From the NCBI GenBank assembly GCA_015501585.1, contig JADNRY010000139.1:1-64000 (forward strand): DNA of 64,000 nucleotides, given 5' to 3'. Below, piece by piece: positions 1-9,731 of this stretch (positions within the stretch are counted from its first letter, which is position 1; every line of letters starts with the position of its first letter). Below the pieces are notes generated by a model, which had not been told where the DNA came from, made no database searches, and saw nothing but the letters and a program-made list of their open reading frames with translations. The position numbers were made by a program, and so were the translations under genes. The DNA comes from Rhodocollybia butyracea. Its lineage: Eukaryota > Basidiomycota > Agaricomycetes > Agaricales > Omphalotaceae.

Positions 1-29
1 AAGCTACTTCAGGAGTCTTGCTCGAGCTG

Positions 30-339
30 TCATGGGCTCCCCCGGTGATAATACAGTGCGGTGATGCGTTTTTCGACATCCACCTTGCATCTTTAGGTGA
101 ATGACTCAGGGAAGGCCGAGAAAAAATCAAATTTTACCTCAGCATTATCGTTGACGTGGCCGGTGGATTCTGGGTTGCGCTCAACGATGCCATTGTTGAT
201 GCCTAGGGCTCAACCGTGGAGTTAGAAACGAAGTGATCCAAAATTTGGAGACGCGGGCAAGCTCACCGTTCAAAAGAGGCGCAGCTTGAACCGCGACAAG
301 GACAAGGGCGATGGTAGCCAAGAACATGTTGGAACGCAT
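30..339 (-). CDS. Secreted peptide precursor, diverged paralogue of the 13-repeat RiPP precursor
   Basis: Three exons are inferred: 339-267, 202-138 and 83-30. Exon 1 is 73 nt, exactly the length of exon 1 of the precursor at 6830-8294, and encodes nearly the same signal peptide (starts MRSN, ends AVQAAPLLN). It also ends in the same phase before the same donor (G|GTGAGCTTG). Exon 2 carries an INNGIVER stretch matching INAIAVERR of the large precursor. Exon 3 keeps the VDVEKR Kex2 cassette, but the peptide after KR is ITALYYHRGSP rather than DRKGYDIT. Relative to the large precursor, two bases (GA) are missing just before the VDVEKR codons. An alternative acceptor 7 nt upstream would read an unrelated frame to a stop at 4-6. 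It is either a single-core precursor with a different product or a decaying copy. The gene structure is an inference and the homology of exon 1 is clear. Confidence 0.55.
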
Positions 340-423
340 GGTGAATGTAAGTAGTACTGAGATCTCAAGAATGTGGTGAACTGAGGAGACTCGATGCTGA
401 AACTTCAGTCCATTCTTTCTGAC

Positions 424-431
424 TTTATATA
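424..431 (-). promoter_or_regulatory. TATA box of the left-edge precursor paralogue
   Basis: The minus strand reads TATATAAA about 85 nt upstream of the ATG at 339. Three other secreted-peptide genes in this window have a similar TATATAAG(C) element 55-75 nt upstream of their start codons. Confidence 0.5.
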
Positions 432-587
432 TCACATACTCGAAATTCCTGTCCAATTTTTGGCCTTTGTAGCACATGTGTATCACGCATTGAATACCGG
501 CTCTCCTCGCTTCGAGAGATAAGACCCAAGCCAGCACATACTCTAGCACATGGGGGTCGGTTCCCTAGAATCTCTACTCGATTCTAG

Positions 588-745
588 TGAACCACCGTAC
601 TGGCTCCGAAGTGGAATCGACACTCGATACCTCAGAGTTGGTACACCTATTTCCTTGATGAATCGCCGTACTGGCTCCGGATAAAAAACCCGTGGAATCG
701 AGATTCGATGTTTCAGACTTGGTGCACCTATTTCCTTGATGAGTC
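588..745. repeat. Imperfect tandem duplication, about 75-80 bp unit
   Basis: Two adjacent copies share CGTACTGGCTCCG, GGAATCGA and CACCTATTTCCTTGATGA in the same order. The first copy begins near 596 and the second near 665. Confidence 0.6.
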
Positions 746-1063
746 AAGTAAAAATCAGGTGTCACCGTGTCGAATGGATTTTACAGTGTGGGTGCCCAAA
801 TTGAACTTCCGGCTCTTTAATCCCGAATGGATCGACTTTCTGACCACCCTTCTGATAGAATACAGCTCGAAGCTGGCGTTTTCTACGGAGGTCTCGTTGG
901 GCCAATTGATTCGAAACAGCAAAAAAAATATCATGGTGAACGAAAGGAAAAAAACTGGGACGCTGGTGATTTTCGACTATCAGTACGACTAGTACATGTT
1001 TACCTTCCGAGACAACGCTAACCATCATTTGGCAGGGGACTCACAGTCACCCTCGCGATAGGA

Positions 1064-1122
1064 ATGGAGGTAGGTAAAGGTAGGTAAGTAGAGGCTGGTA
1101 GAGGTAGGTCAGGGTAGGTCAG
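1064..1122. repeat. AGGTAGGT-type simple repeat
   Basis: A degenerate run of GGTAGGTAA, GAGGTAGGTC and similar units lies about 570 bp upstream of the mannosyltransferase gene. Confidence 0.6.
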
Positions 1123-1685
1123 ATGCCCTATTTAGCAATGAAATAACTTATAACTATGTATTTCACCATCAGGAAATTTAGGCTCGGAAGCTCGAATCTC
1201 GATGATGGCGAGGAAGTTGCTCCTGTCAAACGAGGTCGCGGCCAGCCACTGGCCAGCCCAAGAACAGCCAAGAACCCAAGAAAACACAGGTCAGGACAGG
1301 TCAGGACTCAGAATGTAAACCCATTGATCCTTTGGGTCATTTGGAAAATACGTATGTAGATTTATATCATAAAACTCCCTTGAGAACAGCCAGACGCAAA
1401 GGACAGGCAAAGTCGCAGGGCAACATGAGGAAAAACATCAAAAGCATCAAATGGAGCACTCGGTACTGTCAAAATTCTATTGTTCGAATTTCACTCGAAA
1501 AAATTTGAGATAGACTATTCGCTACTTGGTTGGCCCAACTACTTATGGAGACTTTCATCAACTGTTCCATGTAAGCCCAAGCAACGCCGTTGAGATATAT
1601 TCAAACATCGATCATAGCGAATTTTACACCTTTTTCATTTTTGGGTGCGCAGCCCGGGACAAAAATCTCCACTTCTATCAGGACC

Positions 1686-3400
1686 ATGAACACCGTCGCG
1701 TTGGGAAGAAGGCGTTATGGTATTCTACTATGCCTGGTAACAGTTTGTTGCTCGATGTGCAATTCCCCGATTTATTTGTGTGCTATACAGGTCGGAGCAA
1801 TAATCTATATGACTGGCATATTCTTGCAAGACAAAGACCTCTTTCAGCACAAAGACCTACCCGTTGATCACAAGATGCGAGCAGGAGAAGGGACTGCAAA
1901 TGCAACACTTGTCTTCCTGGCTAGAAATTCAGATCTTTCAGGCGTGCTGAGCAGTATGCAGCACGTAGAAAACCATTTCAATAAACGATTTGGATATCCA
2001 TGGGTTTTCTTGAACGAGGAAGAGTTTAGTCTGGAGTTTAAATCGTACGTCGCTAGAAAAGGAGTTTACACTTTGGTTTATTGACGCTTTCCCTTATCTT
2101 AGTGCCGTCAAAGAGCAGACCTCTGCGACAGTATCATTTGGTCTCATTCCAAAGGATCATTGGTACCAACCAGATTGGATCGACGAAGAAAGAGCAACCC
2201 AAGGTCGAAAGGAAATGGCAGCCGCAAACATCATCTATGCTGGTGTGTCCTGTCATTTGCATATGTCCAGTTATTTGACATTTCATCATAGACAACGTAC
2301 CATACCGCAACATGTGTCGATTCAACTCGGGGGTGGGTCAACAGATAACAGGACAGGGCCTAGCTGACCATTAATTATAGTTCTTCTTCAAACATCCTCT
2401 CCTCCAACCTTATCGCTACTACTGGCGAGTCGAGTGCGTGCCATCCTCCAGTACATTCTCCTTTCCGGCTTATGTCTCTTTCTTTTCCAGGCCAGATATA
2501 CAATATTTCTGTGATGTGACCTACGATCCATTCGACTATTTGCGCGATAACAACAAAACCTATGGTTGGTTCGTGCTTCTGTAGTAGGAACTCGATCTTA
2601 AAGCCCCCCTTCTCCTCCTCTCTCATCCAGGTTTCACGATATCGTTCTACGAGTGGGAGAAGACGATACCCACGTTATGGGCCACCCTCAAAGGTCTGCT
2701 CCCGTGCTATCACTTTTGTGTACCTGGTACTGATTTCATGGTATCTATAGAATTCATGGATCTTCATCCTCAATATATCGCTCCAGCAAATGCTATGAGC
2801 TATCTCAGCGATGACGGCGGAGAAACGTACAATCTGTGCCACTGTACACGAGGTCCTGTATTTTCTTTCCTATATACTGATCGCGGTTTTACTAGTCTGG
2901 AGCAATTTTGAAATAGCGGATATGGACTTCTGGAGAGGCGAAGCGTATCAAAAGTTTTTTCGAGTTTTTAGATTCCAAGGGCGGATTTTATTATGAGGCG
3001 AGTAATCCGCTGTTCCCTTCGTTTATCGTAAAAACTAAACCAAGTCAACTCTTTTTCCTTCGTAGAGGTGAGAGTTTGGGTTTTGTCTTCGCATTGCGAG
3101 GGCTGAAGCAAACATAAAACTAGGTGGGGAGATGCCCCGGTCCACAGCATAGCGGCCGCACTCTTTATGCCAAAAGATCAACTTCATTTCTTCCGAGATA
3201 TAGGCTACCGGCACGGACCCTTCCAACACTGCCCCAAAGGCCAGGATTGGAACGACGGGAAATGCACTTGCCAGTCTTGGGATACACTTGGTGCGCCTCC
3301 TTACTTTACTCTTTGTTGTGCCTTCAGAATGCTGACGTTGGGCTGCACAGACTACGCGTCTCAGTCATGTATACCTCGCTATGAAAAGATGTTTCATTGA
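1686..3400 (+). CDS. KRE2/MNT1-family alpha-1,2-mannosyltransferase (GT15), with one frameshift
   Basis: This is a Golgi type II mannosyltransferase that adds alpha-1,2-mannose to O- and N-glycans using GDP-mannose. Exons are inferred at 1686-1736, 1791-2044, 2103-2242, 2292-2332, 2381-2433, 2491-2564, 2631-2693, 2751-2843, 2896-2997, 3066-3067, 3124-3290 and 3351-3400, giving about 362 aa. The N-terminus has a short cytoplasmic tail and a membrane anchor (VGAIIYMTGIFL). Family hallmarks follow in order: NATLVFLARNSDL, FGYPWVFLNEEEF, DHWYQPDWID, YRNMCRFNSG, YRYYWRVE, FEIADMDFWR, WGDAPVHSIAAALF and a cysteine-rich C-terminus. Two oddities are present. A T6 run at 2955-2960 has one T too many, so the frame is lost between KFFE and FLDSKGG. 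The arginine codon of ERWGD seems to be split by a 2-nt exon (3066-3067), with a GC-type donor after 2997. Family assignment is firm, but whether the frameshift is biological or a base-calling error cannot be told. Confidence 0.88.
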
Positions 3401-4109
3401 ATTGGTTCGGCTGGCTGAATCAGAACTGGCTCCATGTGTGCTTTCCTCGTATTGTATATAGATGTTAACCTATATTCATGAAATCTCAGCTACAATAATC
3501 ATACTCAATAAATAGTGATTAAATGGGAGATATGGATTTCGCAACTCTAACAATGGCCGAACGGGCACTAGGACGTTCGAATGAAGTGAAGTGGGGTCGT
3601 TTAGTCGGTTTACTCATTAAGGGATGTCAAAGCTAGTTTTACGGAGTGGGCCGGACTTGGAATGACACGTCATTTGTCCTTATTTGTCCTGCCTACGAAG
3701 GAGTGCTGCTTAATTATGTCCTAACTTGGGTCTTCTTACTGTATTTGTCGTACGAAGGTAGCGAGGCTTTGGTGATCAGATAGATTGGTTACGGTTCGAG
3801 TTGAGTCGTTGTCCCAACTCTAGAGTAGCATCAATTCATGCTTCAAAATCGACATCAACTGACTTGATCAACTCAGAATTAACCTAGCAAATTACATCCC
3901 GACTCCTGTTTACATCCCGACTCCTGTTTACATCCCGACTCCTGTTTACATCCCGACTCCTGTTTACATCCCGACTCCTGACGGTAATGCGTCATACAGT
4001 TCCCTACTCAAATCCCGCTTGCTCAGCCTGACATGCAAGTCTAATCGCCAAAGCATGGAAAGAGAATTAGATTAATATACAGTACTCGTTCGAACTATTC
4101 AATGATGAT
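3401..4109. other. Intergenic region between convergent mannosyltransferase and actin genes
   Basis: This is the shared 3' flank of two convergent genes. It contains the 18-bp minisatellite listed separately and no supported gene. Confidence 0.6.
3893..3980. repeat. 18-bp minisatellite, 4.9 copies
   Basis: The unit TACATCCCGACTCCTGTT is repeated without mismatch from 3893, and the last copy stops after CTCCTG. It sits in the 3' intergenic space before actin. Confidence 0.95.
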
Positions 4110-5713
4110 TTAGAAGCACTCTGAACATCGATGGTGAGTCGAAGTCGGTCAAGAGGAATACATAAACTCACTGCGGTGAACTATTGCTGGACCCGATTCG
4201 TCATATTCTTGTTTGGAGATCCAGAGGTTTTGGAAGGTAGACAAAGAAGCCAAGATGGATCCACCGATCCAAACAGAGTATTTTCTCTCGGGCGGGGCAA
4301 CAATCTTGACCTTGAGAGAGTAGAAAATCAGCGCCAAGTAAACAGACTCCAAATAAGTAGGATATACCTTCATACTCGACGGAGCAAGAGAAGTGAGTTC
4401 CTTCTGCATACGATCTGCCAGTCCAGGGTACATGGTAGTACCTCCGGATAAGACGATGTTGGAGTACAAGTCCCGACGTACATCGAGGTCACATTTCAAT
4501 ATCGAGTCGTATCTGGCGAGATATCTCGGTAACATAGAAACGTAAATGACCCGATAGGCTTACACAGTCTGATGAATCCCGGAAGCTTCCAAACCCATCA
4601 TATGAGGCTGGAAGAGCGTTTCGGGCGCTCGGAATCTAATGTGCGCAGTTAGAAATGTGATAGTGACGGATAATGTAGAGAGATCTGACCGCTCGTTCCC
4701 TATAGTGATGACATTTCCATCTGGTAATTCGTAGTTCTTCTCCAAGGCAGATGAGCTCGCTGCTGTTTGTAGCTCTTGATCAAAATCAAGGGCGACGTAG
4801 CAGAGCTTCTCTTTGATATCTCTCACAATCTCGTGTTCTGCAGTGGTTGTAAACTGATACCCTCGCTCCGTAAGGTTCTTGACAAGCTGGGAGGTTAAAT
4901 CCCTGCCAGCGAGATCCAGACGCATGATGGAATGAGGAAGGGCGAATCCTTCGTAGATAGGTACGACGTGTGTGACACCTGGCGGAACGATAAGAATGGA
5001 AGTTAGGACATCGAAGATAAGTGAAACGCACCATCGCCGGAATCCAAAACTACACCAGTCGTACGCCCCGACGCGTATAACGAGAGAACTGCTTGGATTT
5101 GAACGTAGAAGGCTGGCGCATTGAAAGTCTCGAACATGATTTGAGTCATCTTCTCTCTGTTGCTTTTGGGATTGAGGGGGGCTTCCGTAAGAAGGATAGG
5201 ATGTTCTTCGGGAGCTACGCGGAGCTCGTTGTAGAATGTGTGGTGCCAGATTTTTGACATGTCGTCCCAGTTGGTGACAATGCCATGTTCGATTGGATAT
5301 TTGAGACTGAGAATTCCACGTTTGGCTTGGGCTTCATCGCTGGAAAGGATATGAATATCACGAAAGATACGATGTGAGCACAAAATTACCCGATGTACGA
5401 GTCTTTGCCAGTCACGCCAATCATTACGCCTTGCTGCCGTGGTCTACCAACGATAGAGCTAGATTTAGGTTGAGCTGACTGGAGATGGTATTGAACGGTC
5501 TGGGCCACGTACGGAAATACGGCTCGAGGAGCATCGTCACCAGCGACTGAAGCAACGTTAGCACATCGGGGAACTGTTATGTCTGCTGGGACCTACATCC
5601 GGCTTTGCACATTCCAGATCCATTGTCAATAACCTTTCAAGCAACAGAGTCAGAGACGAGCGTGTTGCGACCGAAGATAGGAGCTTTACCAGAGCTGCAA
5701 TGTCGTCTTCCAT
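4110..5713 (-). CDS. ACT1: Actin
   Basis: This encodes cytoskeletal actin, an ATP-binding protein that polymerises into filaments. Ten exons reconstruct exactly 375 residues, the canonical length: 5713-5690, 5634-5598, 5546-5513, 5458-5390, 5339-5032, 4978-4690, 4635-4564, 4512-4368, 4310-4172 and 4120-4110. The sequence starts [15 protein letters not shown] and ends IVHRKCF. The phosphate-binding loops ([13 protein letters not shown] and LDSGDG), the [17 protein letters not shown] block and the [14 protein letters not shown] tail are intact. The last exon is 11 nt (AG TGC TTC TAA). No gene-disrupting change was seen, so it looks functional and is probably the housekeeping copy. It separates the left-edge precursor paralogue and the mannosyltransferase from the RiPP locus. 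Confidence 0.97.
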
Positions 5714-6829
5714 TGTTACAGGAGGTTGGAGAGTGTTAAGTAAAGATGGCTTGGGAGAAAGGTTTTCGAGATTTTATACTTGGAAACAACGAGTCAAATT
5801 AAGACTGCGATTTGCTGAGCGTGCTGCGGCTGGGAGATTTATGCCAAGAGGCGCACCGTAGTTGGCGATCATGAAGCGTGGCTGTGGTTATATATCCTGT
5901 TCAACCAACCTGTAACCCCTTTCCGCGCAGCAACTCGGTAGTCGGAAAAATGCTCGGTAGTCGGAAATTTACCCCATACCCTCCCACACGTTAGTAGTAT
6001 AGATTTGCCCTTGTAATCCGGCGTCATCAATCACTGTTGGTACTATTCACTTGCAGCTGCTAGGCTATGTCTTGAACAGGTTTGTGAAATGCTGCCTGTT
6101 CCTCTGTTGCGCGTATGGAATTGGAAAGTCGTAGCGCTGCGACGATCCACGATCGGGAGCGAGTTGAGTCAAATGTTATTCTGCCACTTGACGACGTTTC
6201 AGATTTGCCTCCATGTCGTAGAATCAATGTTTAATCTCATACGGAGGCATGGGGTTTTGAGCACTTCACGGCAGCTGGCGGGCCCTTTTTCGTTTGCTAT
6301 GAGTAGCAATTTCCGGTGTCAGATGGTCAAAAATTTGGAAGGAGACTCTGCCACTCGACCATGAACCAAGGTAGGGAGATTTAGGTGTTTCCAGCGCAGT
6401 CCAGTGCAAAGATTGGTGTGCTGGCGGCACAGCCACTAAAAAGAAGCCGAAATCACCGACTACCTCCGAATGCCGTCACTCATAGTACTCATGTCGCATG
6501 GCGAATGTCCGGCAAAGGCAACGATTAATAGATCGGATTATTACGATTATCCACGCTTGTTTAGATAACGTTTAATATTCAGTTGGTGGTTGGGCCGATA
6601 TAGGATGCATCCACAGCTAGAGTCATGCGTCGGGTCGAATTATTCGGTCTAAACGATTCCGGTCTAAACGATTCAAGTGTTACATAGAATTGAAAAACTA
6701 TCGGCTTGTACAAGAAAAATTAAATCAAGAGTGTTCAGCTGTATCGCGGTTAGGAAGGATCTGGAAATATCCAAGGCACTACGCGAAAATGTTCATCGAT
6801 GAAAGCTCTCGTATTCTGCTTGACATCCT
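5714..6829. other. Actin promoter and RiPP-precursor 3' flank
   Basis: This is the upstream region of actin (pyrimidine-rich on the coding strand near 5900-6000) and the 3' region of the precursor gene. A 91-codon plus-strand ORF at 6089-6364 has no recognisable features and is not called. Confidence 0.5.
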
Positions 6830-8294
6830 TTACTCGTCGATATCTCCTCCCTTGCATGTTTTAGTCAGGAAGACAGTGAGTTAGGAGAGGTTTTCGAAAG
6901 CTTACAGTGATATCGTAGCCCTTTCTATCGCGTTTTTCGACGTCGCCGCCCTTTATTTTCAGGTCAGTAAGTTAGCGGAGAATGAGTATTTAAACCTACA
7001 GTGATGTCATATCCCTTCCTGTCGCGCTTTTCAACGTCGCCGCCCTTTGCATTTTCAGGTTATTAAGTTAGCGGATGGCTCTGTGTTCTGCAACCTACCG
7101 TGATATCGTAGCCTTTCCTGTCCCGTTTCTCAACCACGTCTCCCCCCTTGCACCTTTCGGTCAGTAAGTTGAAGGAGGATGAATAGTGAGGCCTACAGTG
7201 ATATCGTAACCTTTCCTGTCACGCTTTTCGACGTCGCCACCCTTTGCGTTTTCAGGTCAGTAAGCTAACGAAGGATGCACATTGGAACCTACAGTGATAT
7301 CATAGCCTTTCCTGTCGCGCTGTTCGATTTCGACATCGCCACCCTTCATATTTTCAACTTGGTAAGTTGGTGGAGGATGGGCATCGAAACTTACAGTGAT
7401 ATCATAGCCTTTCCTGTCGCGCTGTTCGATTTCGACATCGCCACCCTTCATATTTTCAACTTGGTAAGTTAGTGGAGGATGGGTATCAAAACTTACAGTG
7501 ATATCGTAGCCTTTCCTGTCGCGCCTTTCAACGTCCCCACCCTTTAAATTCATCTTTTGATCAGTAAGCTGGCAGAGGAAGAGTATTAAAACCTACAGTG
7601 ATATCGTAACCTTTCCTGTCCCGTTTTTCGACTTCCACGTCTCCCCCCTTGCACCTTTCGGTCAGTAAGTTGAAGGAGGATGGGTAGCGCAGCCTACAGT
7701 GATGTCGTAGCCTTTCCTGTCACGTTTTTCTACGTCGCCACCCTTTGCATTTTCTGGTTAGTAAATTAATGAAGGATGAGCGTTGAAACCTACAGTGATA
7801 TCATAGCCTTTCCTGTCGCGCTGTTCGATCTCGACATCGCCACCCTTCGCATTTTCTGGTTAGTAAGTTGGCGGAGGATGGGTGTCAAAACCTACAGTGA
7901 TATCGTAGCCTTTCCTGTCGCGCCTTTCAACATCTCCACCCTTTTCATCTTTTGGTCAGTAACCTGGCAGAGGGGGGAATATTGAAACTTACAGTGATAT
8001 CGTAACCTTTCCTGTCCCGTTTTTCAACTTCCTCTTCCCCTCCTCCCTTGCATATTCTTGTCAATAGGTTGGCGAAGGACGAGCATCGAAACTTACGGTG
8101 ATATCATAACCTTTCCTGTCGCGTCTTTCGACAGCAATGGCATTGATGTCTAGAGTCCGGCCATTGGGTCAGAGAAATGGAGGACAACAATGAACAAATG
8201 TCGGGACGCAGCCAAGCTCACCGTTTACAAGAGGAGAAGCCTGGACAGCAACCAAGACAAGAGCAAGGGTAGTCAGGAAGATGCTTGAACGCAT
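6830..8294 (-). CDS. Dikaritin-like RiPP precursor: signal peptide plus 13 DRKGYDIT repeats
   Basis: Fifteen exons (723 nt, 240 aa) are inferred: 8294-8222, 8149-8097, 8046-7993, 7940-7896, 7844-7794, 7742-7698, 7647-7597, 7541-7497, 7445-7395, 7343-7293, 7241-7197, 7146-7099, 7044-7000, 6950-6906 and 6850-6830. All lengths add up in frame. Exon 1 is a signal peptide (about 19 aa, ending AVQA). Exons 2-14 each hold one repeat: spacer (INAIAVE, GGGEEEVE or GGDVE with short insertions), then KR (7 copies), RR (3) or QR (3), then the invariant octapeptide DRKGYDIT. The last exon enc­odes GGDIDE and a stop. Kex2 cleavage after KR/RR would release DRKGYDIT-GGDVE-type peptides in the secretory pathway. 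The YDIT core matches the Y-x-I-x layout of ustiloxin (YAIG) and phomopsin (YVIP) cores, where Tyr oxygen is linked to the Ile side chain. A UstYa-family gene lies 1.4 kb upstream. The precursor structure is read directly. The cyclised product is inferred. Confidence 0.85.
6851..8096 (-). repeat. Tandem array of about 100-bp exon-plus-intron units
   Basis: Each unit is one 45-54 nt repeat exon plus one 49-55 nt intron. Repeat introns are all phase 0 and sit between the Thr of DRKGYDIT and the next Gly-Gly, with donors GTAAGT/GTAGGT, a CTGAC/TTAC-like branch site and an AAG acceptor directly before GGN. Several introns are 51 nt with no stop in frame, so their retention would insert 17 codons rather than truncate the protein. 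The array grew by duplication of whole exon-intron units. Confidence 0.85.
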
Positions 8295-8358
8295 GATGTA
8301 GTCTTATGTAGTGATTTCGAGAAGAGCTCGATGCTGGTAGTCCAGTTCTTTCTTTCTA

Positions 8359-8368
8359 GCTTATATAC
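8359..8368 (-). promoter_or_regulatory. TATA box of the 13-repeat precursor gene
   Basis: The minus strand reads GTATATAAGC 65-74 nt upstream of the ATG at 8294. The same ten bases occur upstream of both small secreted cysteine-rich protein genes (14582-14591 and 15885-15894). Confidence 0.6.
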
Positions 8369-9731
8369 ATCCTCGATTTTACCCGGTGGGAACGATTGGT
8401 GTCACTCATCCAATATTTGTCTCGCGAGGTAAGCAGTAAGACAAAAATCATCATGTAAATTCAATGTGACTTCCGCCACATACCCCCGAAAGTTGCCTAC
8501 ATGGAATTAGAAGCTGAGCCGGGTGGGGCCTTCCACTTCTTTCCATTAATTTCCAAGATGGAGCAATGATGGAGCATCTTGCCTTAGAACCAGTTACTAT
8601 TTAGCTTTTTGCCCGAGATTTTATTTTGCCGTTATAAGAGCTATCTCAGTGCTATATCTCATAAGGCAAAGGTGCCTAAAGTTACTGAAATTTGCTGTTT
8701 TATCTGGTAGATTTGGCTTCCTTCCACTGGCAGGAGAGGGGAGCAGCATGACCGCTCACATCTTCTTACGGCTTCTTACGACCAGCTCGGTACCCAACTG
8801 TCCCCAGATCCACTGGTAACTGATATTCTAAACGGCATTTGCAGTTCGGTCCCCAAATTCAACTAACATTCTTTTGAACAGCATTTGCATTGCGATCATC
8901 TTAATCGCGCTGGGGGACTCAAGAGTTCGCTAAAGCGGATGTCACCCCCCAAATCGGGAATTCAGGTAGCTGTTACCGTGTCAATACAATGTTTCAGGAC
9001 GTATTACTTATGGTCACCTATATAGTTTAGAGCAGAAAAATTCATGTATATTTGATGTATATACGACAATGCTGCAGTTTCAATGTTGGTTTGACGAGGT
9101 TGAACGGAGTTGAACAGCCCGATTTGGGTTGACATAGGTTGACATCAGTTTTAGCGGCCACTGACCCACTCCCAGATTACTACCACCTTTATTTAGATAG
9201 GATTCTCACATAATAATGTGGTATCAGATCGAGGAGCAAGCGAGGTACTGTATTGGACTGAAGACTCATCGTGCGTCCTGGAGCTAGAAACATCAGCAAA
9301 TTCGGAAAGGTATAGGAGGGTATAGGGTAAGATGGCAATATAGCCGCCATGCGCTATTCGATGGGAGCTTCGCGGCTTCACCCCGAAAGCAATAATATAT
9401 AAAAGATTACCGAACCTGTCAGAACCAAACTGACGAGCGCCCTAAGCGAGGCTGGACAAGATACTTTTATATGTGAAAGCCTTCCGAACAGGATACGCCA
9501 CATTTGAGACCAGGATCAACTCATCGAGCTGAATCGAGTAGCGAAAAGCTAGAAGTGACTGGTGTACATACAGCTCAATTTCAAAAAGAGACAAAAAACA
9601 AATAGAACCAGGCGCCATGCGGTTTGGAGTCCGATAGATTTGACCGACAGGAATACTACCGCTACTTATATGGATCTGAGGCTGGTCGAAGTGATATAGT
9701 AATAATTCAGTTGTATACATCCAACTAACGA
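8369..9731. other. Intergenic region between RiPP precursor and UstYa-like gene
   Basis: This is 5' sequence of the precursor and 3' sequence of the UstYa-like gene. Short minus-strand ORFs at 9193-9381 and 9442-9731 look like read-through noise around the UstYa 3' end. No additional tailoring enzyme was found. Confidence 0.5.

Larger units (their letters stand above)
342..1685. other. Intergenic stretch without a recognised gene
   Basis: This is promoter sequence of the left-edge precursor, followed by repeats (listed separately) and short ORFs with no recognisable domain. I see no gene that I can support. Confidence 0.5.

Noticed and set aside
3893..3980. Regulatory iteron or CRISPR-like array
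   Set aside because: It is a plain head-to-tail 18-bp minisatellite without spacers, between two convergent genes.
7275..7985. Plus-strand repeat ORFs (IIAFPVALFDFDIATL)
   Set aside because: They are the antisense shadow of the 13-repeat precursor exons.
6851..8096. Regularly spaced array resembling a CRISPR at first sight
   Set aside because: The conserved parts are coding exons with Kex2 sites and the spacers are introns with splice signals. The host is a fungus and no cas genes are present.
6830..8294. Mating pheromone (alpha-factor-like) precursor
   Set aside because: Basidiomycete mating pheromones are short CaaX-type lipopeptides. The Y-x-I-x core plus a neighbouring DUF3328 gene fits a RiPP better.
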